The notes under the pieces are model-generated. The model was not told the DNA's origin. It saw only the letters and a program-made list of their open reading frames with translations, and did not search any database. Shown in pieces: positions 1 to 12,529 of a stretch of DNA of 64,000 bases (position 1 is the stretch's first letter; each line of letters opens with the position of its first letter). Location of the stretch: positions 124,001 to 188,000 of the forward strand of contig NC_092566.1 of assembly GCF_037975245.1 (NCBI RefSeq), written 5' to 3'. A program made the position numbers and the translations under genes. This DNA is from Apostichopus japonicus (taxonomy: Eukaryota > Echinodermata > Holothuroidea > Aspidochirotida > Stichopodidae).

Positions 1-3000
1 TTGTCAAACTGTCTCCTTTCATTGACCTTAGCCTAACCACAGTCAGGACGAGGTTATGGTGTGGCCTAACCACCATAAACCAAGTTCAATCCTCCATGCA
101 CTGGACCAATGTAGACGGTATACATGATAAATTCAACTACCGTATAGCCAACATAGCCCGTGGAAATGCTCTGAAATAGAAGAAGCCAACGGCAATCTGT
201 GTAAACGTTTCCTTCCTACCACCCCTGTAAGTGGACATAGGCTTAATGTATATATATTCCTGGTTTAGCATTTGGAAATAACTCATGGAGAAGTATGGTA
301 CGTTTCATTTTCACCCAAGTTAAAATTCGATCCCTCCCTGCGTCGTTCCTAACCAGAAAGTCAAATGTATTTGACCTGAATATTTGGGCCGAAATACATG
401 CACAAGTTTACAACAATGCACGATTTTGCTTGAATTGACTGCATAGTTCACCATTATGAATCCCGTGTATATGAACCGCAATAACTGCATACGTGATTGC
501 CTAACTGTTCAATTCATAATTTAACTTTGTAATCACAATCGTATATAATTTTTAATCCCATATACCGGGGGTCAGGGCTGTATGCCAGGGCTGTATTCAT
601 TGAAACTTGAATACCGAGATACAAAATAAATGAATTGAAAGACAATTGCCCAAATGGATGCAGTAAGAGCAAGATTCTTTACAGGTCTAGTTCGACTGTA
701 GCAAGTTAGCATCGTGCATGTCGCCGACGGCGAGGTTTTCATAGAAAAAAAATATTCGATTTATATATCGTTAACGCAATTGGAGTGGAGATTCTCACAC
801 ACGACTCCTTCTGGAATAAACGTACGTATGTTAACAACAATCTCTCACGGTTTACTCATTTATGTTCCTTTGTAATTTGATTCCTTTCAAGCACAGGCGT
901 CCATAGTTATCCTTGCACTGTCCATATAGTCAACCCTGAACATCAAAGAGTACCCGCCCGAGCCTTATCATTAAATTATCACCGCGCGTGCTCCAGATGT
1001 CCATGACCTTGGTACTGAAAGTCATTGCTTGGGGACCTGTTCAGACTGATCAGGTATAGCGAATTCCTAGCACTCTGTCGCTGACCGGGTTGCATGTCGA
1101 CCACTCCTTGAAATATCTTGGAATATAGTATTCTCCAAGTTAATTACTCGCGACTTTTCTTGTATATAGCTGTGTAGTAAGGTTAGGCTAAAAAGAGAAA
1201 AGGTTAATACTTTAATAGATGGAAGATGCAATGCGATAGGTTTCGAGTGATAAGATCATATTTGAAGGTGCACGGTTGATTGAACTGTGATGTATTGTAT
1301 ACAAGATGCCTATTTGTCAAGGCTCAAATATATTGCTATTTCAATATGTTATATAACAAATAATGCTTTCATTGTGTCATATTTAGGCCTACAACTATTG
1401 TACACATTTGTTTGTATGTTCTGCCCATAATAAGTACACGCCCGTATAAGTACTGTAACATTTCCCGAATTTTGACAATCTGTATCAAATTGGTTCCACA
1501 AATGAGATCATTAACTAATCATGACAAAGAAGTTTTTTAGATAATATTGCTTTTAAACAACGTAAGCCATCCATTTTCTTTCTTTTTTGGGGGGGCAATT
1601 TTTCTTAAATTAGGGAGTATACTGAGAAATTATTCCATCTAGTTCTGAATATTGCGTTACAAAATAATATGAATTACTATAGTATTAATAACAGCAAGAT
1701 AGAAACTACCGTATATTATTTGTTATTTGAAATGGAACAATGCTGGTAATGGACTTCGATATTAACGACAATCGAATATGAAATCATCGATATGAAGGCA
1801 TGAAGCTGATTTAAGTATAGTTTAAGCCGAATATGTGCAGAATACGAATTTCTCAATATGGCCTCCCCGCGTCTGATGTAAAAGAGCCCAAATTACTTTA
1901 AATAACCTTATCTTCAGACCTGTCACAGATCCATGGATCTTAGTTAAATGTATTGTCATATTGAGCGCTGTTTGAAAGTTAATTGGATTCAGGTAAGTAT
2001 TAGTGTAGTTTGGTTATGTGTACAGTGGAAAAGGAAGCCGCTGTAAACACTGGTCACTGCACCACTGGCATTGTATTGAAGTGTGTTAGTCTTATGTTTG
2101 CATGAAGGGCGGCCGTTCTGATTGTGCTGGTTCAAGGTAATACTTCCATCAAAATGCCATATGACTGTAAGGAGGTACAAATCACTCATAATTAACGGTG
2201 ACTTGAAATGAAACACGAACAAAACATCACCGCTGTGAAATAATTATTGGAATTCCATGATATTCAATAATTTGATCAGCTGTTCTATGAACTACATTGA
2301 TATTTCCCGTATACGTATATATACTGTTTAACATAGCTCCATTCTTAGCTTTTTGTATTTTCTTTATGCAACATACTTTCTGCGAATTATCATACGCTTA
2401 TTTAACACACCTGCAGTAAAGTGTTGTAACTTCAAGGTATATTTGGATAATATATCAAACTTGAAGTGACAGACTGGCTAAGCACACTGTGGCAATGACA
2501 AAAGAAGAAGCTTAACAAAGGACATGGGGTATTGGCTGAACACGTAGTCACCTTGGAAATTAAATGACTTTTCTTATATAAGTGTTTACTCTCAAACTGG
2601 GGAACAGGTAAAAACATAAATATGAGCAATGTTGTCATGGTTACGACGTACATAACTTAAATGTTATCCTCGCAACAGCAATGTGCTTTATTGTCATCTA
2701 CCGCGTTCATTAGTAGATCTTTGCAAAAGCAGACGATTATTCCAAATCAATGACTAACAGCCTTCAAGAATGTGAGCAAAACCATCATGGAGGTTTGTAT
2801 GATGGACTCGATTAGTCACCCTAACGGAGAAAATGACTTTTGAAGTCTTAAAATTCATTCCTTTTAGCAACAATTTTTATACTTTTTAGGCTGTGTTTTG
2901 TGTTGCATTGTACGGAACGCCATCTGTTTCAGAGTATTTGGAAAATATATCAGTGTGTCGGGAAAAATATCAGCATGGTAGAGGTTAACATCTGCATGCC

Positions 3001-6000
3001 AATATAAAAATTCACAGATTATGTTTCATGTAGTACATAAAAATAAAATCAACATGTTGCAACTCAATATCAGCATGTCAAGAATAAAATCAACAGTTTT
3101 ATGAACTGTTATCCAATCTAAGAAATGTCTGAATGTTTGAACAGTATTGGTTTTCAAGGACAGTACCATTCGTTTCACAATATCAGAATTTGCACATCTT
3201 ACGGAGAATAGTCAGTAGCATACGTTACAAGTTTACATCACCATGTCGGGGTTAACATTGATGTGTTTCACCGGTATGTAGTAAGAACAAATAAAATATC
3301 ATATTTTTGTACATCGATGGTTCGACTACCAAAGACTTACATAGATAGTACACTTAAGGAATAAATTAATTGTGACCCTATCTGTTTCAAGACCCTATCA
3401 AGTTCAAGAAGGATTATACACACACACACACAAAAACTCCATTATTGAATATTTCCAAGTATATCAACCACTAATATGACATATATATATTCATGACGTG
3501 TGCACAATAGGAGGTATGTCTTTATATTGGTGTTGCGATGACTGAGGGTGTATACAACTACAAAACTTGCAATGCATGTTGCGGTCACCAGTTCTTGCTG
3601 CTATCCAGTAGGGTCTTAATTGGCGTATAATTGGCGTGTATGCTTTGAAGTCTGCACATACCTGTCATTGGGACAGATTGCGACAACTTCACTTCATAAA
3701 CGTGGAGCTAATTTTACTCACATAAGATGCTTGATGAGGTAGCTGAACTTTTTACCGCAAAGAGAACAATTAACATAAAGGTCGTGAAATATATCAGAAG
3801 TACACAGAAAGGTCACGTATTTACACATAAGTTCACGATGGCATCAATAGTACACTCTCTCACCCTTGAACATGTGTTTAGGGTGGTGGCACTATCAATG
3901 ATGGTTTATTGATGGCTTGACTATGCCACGTTCAATAACTATTCCATGTGTTGCACGTTACTGCACAATCCCTTCATTGGAAGCAACCGCCCCTTCCCAC
4001 AACCAAGCACCCTCTCTCGTTCTTACATGTCTTGTTATATTAACTGTGGTAGCTTGAAGACCATGCCGTGGTGAGCCGTTGATAATTCGTTGCGTACACT
4101 TTCAGTGGCATGTGGATAGTACACTGAAACGAGTTCAGCAAGTTATTATCGTAAGTTTGCCGTATAGTAAAACATATATATATGCACCTGTGAAACTTAT
4201 TCAAGTCATCATCTATCAAAGTGGGCAGAATGATTATTGTTTTGAGAGTACAGAATGCATACTCCCTTAACCTATGAAGTTATACAGAGAAGAGGCTTGT
4301 GTTTGGTTAACCCTTACAATGCTGTCACAAGGACTTATAAAAGAGTCCCCGCAGCTCAACGATCTAGCGGAAATCAAGCTTTTCAATGGAGTGTGTATAA
4401 AGTAAACAGGGTGAAGATATGCTTCGGCGAAAATCAAAGCGAATACATATTTTGGGTCCCCAATGTGGCCCGAAGGAGCTTATGCTGAGGATATATATGT
4501 CATACAGGGCGAGGGCACCGCGCGGAATTTCATGACATGCACAAAATGCAGTTATTTAGAATTGACAATTCGTTAGCAACTATATATAACGGTGGTTCAG
4601 GAATCGCGAGTTCTGTGGAATAGTTCAACAAACTAAGTTACTTCATTTGGTTCGACTGTTAGAAGAACCAATCAAAATGTTATAGTTGTGCAAAGCCGTT
4701 ACTTAAAATGAATGACTGCCACTTCGGAGAGCGTGATTTGGAAGGGAAAATGTAAGTAGTTTTGGGACTGAAGGCGTAAATCGCCATTAATTCCAAGGCT
4801 GAAGAAAGACGTGTGGGTCTTTTAGTTCCAAATACTTCTGTCCACACAAGCCCGAGGAAGTATTTGACCGTGCCAGTAGCAAGGCTGGCCGCACGTTCAG
4901 TGATGTAGCCGACCGCATCGGCTCTGTGGAGATGAAAGCTATATTTGTTCTGTTTAATTAATTCTATGCTCTTAACGTTGTTATGCCAAATCATTTCTAA
5001 TTCCAAGTACACGAGATTCACTTATCACTTCATATATTCCACGTTTACGCTTGCTGACGACATCAGAGGCCACATTCCGGTACTGGCTTCTATCCTCTCA
5101 GCCCGGAATGTATTTTACTAGAAATATTTCACTAACAAAACTGCGCTGTGATGAATCGTAGTTTCGCCATCTTTGTTCTCTGGAATCACATATCCATATG
5201 AGTAAATTGTTTAGTTTGTAATGACATCGTTTACAAACTGTCAAATAACGAGCAATACTTGTAAAGGCCTATGTAAGGAAGGTGTAAACTTGCAGGGGTT
5301 TGATCTGGTTTAGCATATCCCTCGTGTTTCTGGTGCCTTTACCTATACTTGCACTCCGTTGTTTGTCAGTGAATGTTAATTGTACCTTCAAAGTGCCTTC
5401 CCTGTCTACAGACTTATGATACCCACTGGACGTATACCATCCTCATGACCATACGGTCTCGATGACTGGGTATAAATGTACATCAAGTTACTTGGTTGGC
5501 GTGTCAAGACCCTATTTTGTCTAAAGCTTCAATGGGTTTGAGCTAAACATAAAGACCCCTGCATATTTTATATTGGACAGCGGCAACGTAATCCACAGAG
5601 GGCATGTAGGCCCTACGGCAATTTTAAAGCCCGTAACTTGGGTCACCACAAAATCCATAACTTCACAATTCCAATATATGCTATTTGCATTAGCCAATAC
5701 CGGTGACAAGTAACTTATCATAGAACGCAATCAATGATTATTCGCCGACGAACGGTCATTTGCTGAGAAAATATTAGAGGGTGTCTTGGTGTGACCTATT
5801 ACAGTTTTAGTTCGAGTAACTCAGTTTATACTGGATAGGCTCGGTAGAACAACATGGGATGAAATAGGCTGAATGAGGTGTGTCATCCCACACACAATGA
5901 TAAGACACACTTTGCGCCCTGCAGTGTGATGATGTTTGTAGTTGTTTCTTTTACAAGAGAAATGTATTTGCATTTCTAAAAGTCCTAAAGTCACTAACTG

Positions 6001-7220
6001 GGTAGCCTTCTTCCCCGTATGCTGAAGAGATCGTATATATTATACACTATGAATAAAGTAAAGAATATGGTAAATCCTTCCGAAAATGAAACAAAAATTA
6101 TAATCATTCGCATGGCATAAGTAAGGAGCGCGAACTGTCACAGGTGAGATATATTATGCTAAATATTTACTTTGGTTATAAAATGATTAATATTCTAAGT
6201 AATATAAACTCCTAATATGTCGTGGCTGACTGTGACAAGTATCATGACTAATAACGATTTACCGTATCTCCTTATCTTGCGACAGTGTTCCATGCCATGC
6301 ACATCATAATGACTAGTTATGATAGTATAGTGATTGCCAACATTATGTCCTTACGTGTTCTATTTGTAATAATTTCTTGTAGGCTATGTAGGGGAGCCGT
6401 ATATGTCTGTGTTCACTGAGCTGCGTTATTTCCTCGATGCTGTTATAGATTCATAAACAATATAAGCAGTTAGTTTTTGCGTGTCTGTGTATATAAGAAT
6501 TGTACGTTATTTCACCAATACACATTCAAAAAGACGCGATGGCTATGTACAGTTTGCAGTTTACACTTGTCGTGCGTTCACGGGTTAGGTCCGCGGTTAA
6601 TTGGTAGCTACCATGGTGTGGTTTCATATGTTACCGTTGTAGGTACACGTACTTTTATAATTTTCCTGAAGGGATGCAACAGGAATGGGAAAGTCAGTTA
6701 ATATCTTCAAATTAAACAAAGTCATGATCATCGTAGTCTTCTTACTTCAGTCGTTATTGAAGTTTACCAGGAATCAATCCGATAAATTATATCAATCAGT
6801 CATGAGTAGATTGTTTACGATTACTTAACATTTTTACTGTCCAGCATAGAATAACAATAAACATGAAAAAGGTTTCGCACATTTAAATATCATGTTCAGA
6901 CAGAGGCTGCAGGTTGTATGTAGAGGTAGTTTTAGTTAAGGAGTTGGTGTTTCCAGTAGGCTTATATCTAGAGATTGTATATGACTCTACTGATACAAAT
7001 TTAGACAGGTCGATAACATCGGATGAATATAGTGCATGTGAAGAGTGTTGTGAGATAAGGGGCACGATACCTTGGTAGGTGTCAAATAGTTACTGCATTG
7101 TCTTTATTACTGTCCTTGTCATGGTGCTAGTCTGGATGCCGTGGTGCTATTGAGAGACGAAAAGGTCTTTAACTTGACAGCATTTTTTAGGTTATTTAAT
7201 ATGTTTTTATTTTTTTTCAG
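1..7220. other. No recognisable gene; upstream of the visible Dickkopf exons
   Basis: About 7.2 kb of AT-rich DNA. I see only short open frames without recognisable domains, a short CA microsatellite near 3419-3432 and scattered poly-T and poly-G runs. The 5' exon of the Dickkopf gene (signal peptide and N-terminal region) should lie upstream of 7221, but I could not identify it here. It may be short, diverged or outside the window. The promoter of that gene cannot be placed. Confidence 0.5.
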
Positions 7221-8838
7221 GTGTTATGTTACGACGATGATGAATGCGGTCGAAAACACTTCTGCCACGGGGGTGAAGGTCACAGATCGTGCGTGCCTTG
7301 CAGAAAATCGAGGAAGCGTTGCCATAGACATGATATGTGCTGCCCTGGTTACGCATGTCAAGATGGGCGATGTCGACTGAGGGAGAGTCGGGCTGATAAT
7401 AATCGAGATGATGAGATGTCTTACAGCGAAGCCGAAGACAGCTTCTGGAATGTCGAAGTACCCAGAAAAAGTAAGATGGCGCTGCAAATCAATTGCTGAC
7501 GAAATTGTATTAAAAATAGTTAATTTCCTGCAAAATAACGAACTTACTAACATAATTTACAAGAAAGTTCCGAAAATATGCAAATAGTTGTATTTTGATA
7601 TTGAAACGGTACTGGAAGACTGGTTACACGGTGACTGAACCCAAGGTGCGCGAAAATGGTTCGAGTTTTATGCAAGGAACAGCGCTGTTTATAATTAAAT
7701 GGTTCGAGTTTTATGCAAGGACAGCGCTGTTTATAATTATGACCGATGAAATGCAAGTTGTATTAGGCTTAATTGTCATTTGTGATTATACAAATGTTTC
7801 ATATATTTCGTTTAGCTTTATCAATCTTCTTCAGCCACCTCATGCTCCCATCCTCCATCCTATCGTTACTGGCTATAACGCTATAACTTTACCCACATCA
7901 TAGCAATACTTGAATGGACCATAGGATGTGCCCACAAACACAAGGTTCGATAAACCGTCCAAAATAAAACACACATTGAGCACTTACCTGACTATTGAAT
8001 TAATTCGATAAAACGGCCTTACACACACATACACAGACACCCAAATGAAATACAACACATCGAGCATAATCTTACTACGTTGGGTTATTTCCGTGATACT
8101 CGTAGCCTGTCAAAAAGCATTCGGTTTTCAAATGTTCTCATGACATCAGAACAGCAATGCATTCTGTCAATCATTAAAGAATGGTACAATTGTTTCGTTA
8201 TTACGTCCACTAAGTTCAGCTGTACTCGTGATTCAGGGTGATCATTTACAGTGCTGAATAGTTCAGTATTCACCTTCTAACATTTTTATATGTACAACCT
8301 AGCTGGTTATTCTTTCATCATATTTTACCTGATTTTTTTTTTGCACATATCAGAACATCATGGCGAAGATTGTGAAAACTCAGATGACTGCATGGAAGGC
8401 CTCTGCTGTGCCCGCCATCTTTGGTCCCGGGTCTGTATGCCAATGTTAGATGAAGGGGACCTCTGCGTTAAAAAGAAAGACCGAGTTTCTGACCTCTTTC
8501 AGAGATGTGACTGTAAGAGTGGCTTATCGTGCAAAAGGGTTCCTGACATTAACACCAGACTGCACGCCTGCTTCCCAGTTAAATCTAACCAAGCCTCGGA
8601 AGTGGTTGTCGTCGACAACGCCCAGATGTCTTCTCGACGTGAGTCTGTCGACAACGATAACGATGTGCCGCTATCCTCTGGTCAATCGAAAAGTAAACGA
8701 AGCCACCCTTCTGCGGAACCTAATGAAATGAACGAACAGAGGGCAGTATTCTCTATAGACCAAAATCCACACAGGACAGTCTTGAAGCGGTCAGATTCCT
8801 TTAAGGATAAAGTTTCTCAGACTATGACCGTATCTTGA
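7221..8838 (+). CDS. DKK: Dickkopf-1/2/4-like secreted Wnt antagonist (last two coding exons; 5' exon not seen)
   Basis: Two exons are visible: 7221-7470, entered after a polypyrimidine tract and CAG and left at GTAAG, and 8354-8838, which ends at TGA. The junction is phase 1 and keeps the frame. The first exon encodes the N-terminal Cys-rich domain with ten cysteines and the family core CRKSRKRCHRHDMCCPG. The second encodes the colipase-fold domain, again with ten cysteines, including EGLCCARHLWSRVC and LFQRCDCKSGLSC, the pattern of DKK1/2/4. In that family this second domain binds LRP5/6 and blocks canonical Wnt signalling outside the cell. About 240 residues are visible. A Ser/Asp/Lys-rich tail of nearly 90 residues follows the last cysteine, far longer than the short tail of vertebrate DKK1. 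No signal peptide is encoded in these exons. Family assignment is strong; choice among DKK1, 2 and 4 is not possible. Confidence 0.9.
7656..7741. repeat. 42-bp tandem duplication in the Dickkopf intron
   Basis: Two adjacent, nearly identical copies of a roughly 42-bp segment containing TTCGAGTTTTATGCAAGG and CAGCGCTGTTTATAATTA. They differ by a one-base indel. It lies within the intron between the two visible Dickkopf exons. Confidence 0.8.
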
Positions 8839-9938
8839 TGGTCTTTGTGACGTAATCACACGTAAATTTGACAGCAAGCCGAGATCGGCAGTTGAGCACT
8901 GCTGACCTGAAGCTTTGCCATGACGTTGCAGTGACGTCCATTTATAACTAGTGCACCTTTTCACTTGGAAATGTCGCTCCGTGAACGGAGAAATTGCAGG
9001 ACTTTGCTAACATTTCTTATCACCATATATGTCTATTCAGCTTACGCTCTGCTAGTCATGTTGTTTGTCTTGTGTGGACACCGGCATTAAATTTTTTCTG
9101 TTGCGAGTTATTTACATTTGGTCTTACATCTCCCTGTTTTTGTTAATGGTTTCAAAAGGAAATATATTGAACGAGAATTATATTATTTTAACATTTATTA
9201 TGAAAAGTGTTTTGAGTTACATAGTTTTTTTCGCACCAAGTGTTTTCTTTTATTAAAAGTTATTTTCTCGTGAAAACGTTTTACCTTGCAATCTTGTGTC
9301 TATTGAATTTAAAGGAATATTTCGTTAAGGTGCCTTGATCGCGGTGATCTTTAAACTATCAGTTGTGACTTACCAAAGTTCTCAGCGTACAACATACATA
9401 TGTATGTTTACAATGTGTTCGGTCCAGAAGTACATTTCTCCACAACCATTTCGTCCCCTTTTTCTGTTATTGTTGGGTACTTACAGTGCTTAATAAGTTA
9501 TATTGTAAATGACGTATATATTACTTGTACATACGTGTCAAAAGAGTGTTTAATTGGGTTCAAAGGTGTACATTGAATATAAACTGTATTTTGTCTACAT
9601 ATCTGTATATTGATCCATCGGTCATGAAGGAAAGCCTAACAGTATTTATAGGTAAGATGTGTTCCATCCATTAATATATCCCTTGTATCATTCACACAGT
9701 ACATTATGCCACTTATACTAGTTGGTATTTTGAAAGTAAATGTAAATAAGGTTTAAATTTAAATGTGTTTGTATATCATGATTCTTTATTGCATTTTCGG
9801 GTAGCCACTTGCAACAGTTAACATGTTCGTTACTCAGCATAACCATTGTAAACGAGAGATATAATACAGTTTCACCATATTGGTTTAGACACAAGCACTT
9901 TTGTAATGCTGGTCTATTCACTTTGTTAGGTCCCATCC
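8839..9938. other. 3' flank of Dickkopf, no other gene
   Basis: AT-rich sequence after the Dickkopf stop codon, presumably including its 3' UTR. An ATTAAA hexamer at 9252-9257 is one possible polyadenylation signal. No other gene or repeat was recognised. Confidence 0.4.
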
Positions 9939-9939
9939 A

Positions 9940-10615
9940 CTCCCATCCACTCCCCAGTTCCGTGGATCAGTACCTGGAATAACATTTCCTGCAGGTTGAT
10001 CCATTAACATCAGAACATTCTATGCTTCCATCCTATCCGGTACCAAACATACCTTAACCCCACATACTCCCCAGTTCCGTGGGTCAATACCTAGAATAAC
10101 ATTTCCTGGTTTCTCCATTAACATCAGAACATTATATATGCTTCCATCCTATCCGGTACCAAACATACCTTAACCCCACACACTCCCCAGCTCCGTGGAT
10201 CAATACTCGGAATAACATTTCCTGGTTTCTCCATCAACATCAGCACATATATGCTTTCATCCTATCCGGTACCAAACATACCTTAACCCCACACACTCCC
10301 CAGCTCCGTGGATCAGTACCTGGAATAACATTTCCTGGTTTCTCCATTAACATCAGAACATTCTATGCTTCCATCCTATCCGGTACCAAACATACCTTAA
10401 CCCCACACACTCCCCAGCTCCGTGGATCAATACTTGGAATAACATTTCCTGGTTTCTCCATCAACATCAGCACATATATGCTTCTATCCTATCCGGTACA
10501 AAACATCCCTTAACCCCATACACTTCAAAGTTCCGTGGATCAATGCCTGGAATAACATTTCCTGCAGGTTGATCCATTAACATCAGAACATTCTACGCTT
10601 CCATCCTATCCGGTT
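9940..10615. repeat. Tandem array, ~116-bp unit, about six copies
   Basis: The unit runs from CCCCAGTTCCGTGGATCA through TGGAATAACATTTCCTG, CATCAGAACATTCTATGC and ATCCTATCCGGTACC to CCTTAACCCCACA. Copies start roughly every 116 bp and differ by substitutions and small indels, for example in the ATATATGC segment. No coding capacity was seen. Confidence 0.85.
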
Positions 10616-10717
10616 CGCAGTATCACTCTCTTATTTCTGCACTTTGCTTCCGCTGAGTAAAATGTTTAGCTTGGTCAGAAAAAAAGAAGGGTAGATCAGT
10701 GAACCGTCATGAAACAA

Positions 10718-12512
10718 CACTCTCGTTGGGTGAGAGGGGACCCTGTCGCTCTGTTCCACTTCGTAGGCTCTACAATATAAACACTCACGCTGGGGTGAGA
10801 GGGGACCCTGTCGCTCTGTTCCACTTCGTAGGCTCTACAATATAAACACTCACGCTGGGGTGAGAGGGGATCATGTCGCTCTGCTCCATTTCAAAGGCTC
10901 TACAATATAAACACTCTCGTTGGGTGAGAGGGGATCCTGTCGCTCTGCTCCACTTCTTAGGCTCTACAGAGTAAACACTCACGCTGGGTGAGAGGGGATC
11001 CTGTCGCTCTGCTCCACTTCTTAGGCTCTACAGAGTAAACACTCTCGTTGGGTGAGAGGGGATCATGTCGCTCTGCTCCATTTCAAAGGCTCTACAGAGT
11101 AAACACTCTCGTTGGGTGAGAGGGGATCATGTCGCTCTGCTCCATTTCAAAGGCTCTACAATATAAACACTCTCGTTGGGTGAGAGGGGATCATGTCGCT
11201 CTGCTCCATTTCAAAGGCTCTACAGAGTAAACACTCTCGTTGGGTGAGAGGGGATCCTGTCGCTCTGCTCCATTTCAAAGGCTCTACAATATAAACACTC
11301 TCGTTGGGTGAGAGGGGATCCTGTCGCTCTGTTCCATTTCAAAGGCTCTACAATATAAACACTCTCGTTGGGTGAGAGGGGATCCTGTCGCTCTGCTCCA
11401 CTTCTTAGGCTCTACAGAGTAAACACTCACGCTGGGTGAGAGGGGATCCTGTCGCTCTGCTCCACTTCTTAGGCTCTACAGAGTAAACACTCACGCTGGG
11501 TGAGAGGGGATCCTGTCGCTCTGCTCCACTTCTTAGGCTCTACAGAGTAAACACTCACGCTGGGTGAGAGGGGATCCTGTCGCTCTGCTCCACTTCTTAG
11601 GCTCTACAGAGTAAACACTCACGCTGGGTGAGAGGGGATCCTGTCGCTCTGCTCCACTTCTTAGGCTCTACAGAGTAAACACTCTCGTTGGGTGAGAGGG
11701 GATCATGTCGCTCTGCTCCATTTCAAAGGCTCTACAATATAAACACTCTCGTTGGGTGAGAGGGGATCCTGTCGCTCTGTTCCATTTCAAAGGCTCTACA
11801 ATATAAACACTCTCGTTGGGTGAGAGGGGATCCTGTCGCTCTGTTCCATTTCAAAGGCTCTACAATATAAACACTCTCGTTGGGTGAGAGGGGATCCTGT
11901 CGCTCTGCTCCATTTCAAAGGCTCTACAATATAAACACTCTCGTTGGGTGAGAGGGGATCCTGTCGCTCTGTTCCATTTCAAAGGCTCTACAGAGTAAAC
12001 ACTCTCGTTGGGTGAGAGGGGATCCTGTCGCTCTGCTCCATTTCGAAGGCTCTACAATATAAACCAGTGGCGTAGGAAGGTACTTTTGAGTGGGGGGGGC
12101 TGAAGACTGATGGCCGGCCTGGGGGAGGGGTCTAAGGGGAGGGGGTGTCCCCCTCCCCTTTGGAATTTTTTTGCATTTCCAGGTGGCCTCAGATGCAATT
12201 TGGTGCAATATAGCACACTTCAACACCCACTCCATTTTGTAAAGAATTTTGCATTTTCACCTGGCCTTAGATGCAATTTGGTGCTTCAAATGAGATTTTT
12301 TTCTCATTTGGAAATGAAAAAGGGGTTTTCTGACTTGCGAAGCGGGGGGGCGGAACGATACTTCCGCCCCCCATATTTTTCACTGGGGGGGGGGCTGGCG
12401 GCCCCAGCCCCCCCGGTTCCTACGCCCTTGATATAAACACTAACGCTGGGGTGAGAGGGGATCCTGTCGCTCTGCTCCACATCTTAGGCTCTACAGAGTA
12501 AACACTCTCGTT
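10718..12512. repeat. 64-bp minisatellite, ~22 copies, split by a hAT MITE
   Basis: The unit contains GGGTGAGAGGGGATCCTGTC, CGCTCTGCTCCA and AGGCTCTACA. Two unit classes are visible: one with CTCTCGTTGGG and TTTCAAAGG, the other with CTCACGCTGGG and CTTCTTAGG. They occur in runs; five of the second class are consecutive at about 11405-11680. A 366-bp MITE interrupts the array at 12065, and at least one more unit follows it. Short open frames on the minus strand inside the array are by-products of the repeat. Confidence 0.95.
12065..12430 (+). mobile_element. hAT-type MITE, copy 1 (8-bp TSD ATATAAAC)
   Basis: A 366-bp element with terminal inverted repeats: it begins CAGTGGCGTAGGAA and ends GGTTCCTACGCCCTTG. 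It is flanked on both sides by ATATAAAC (12057-12064 and 12431-12438), a perfect 8-bp target-site duplication typical of the hAT superfamily. Internal sequence includes GGGGAGGGGTCTAAGGGG, AGATGCAATTTGGTGC and poly-G runs. There is no transposase frame, so it is non-autonomous. It is inserted inside the 64-bp minisatellite, whose unit itself supplies the target sequence. Confidence 0.93.
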
Positions 12513-12529
12513 AGGGGTCGGACGGGAGC

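Noticed and set aside
10785-12436. Cys/Glu-rich minus-strand frames and a MITE-derived plus frame
   Set aside because: Translation of the 64-bp minisatellite and of the inserted hAT MITE.
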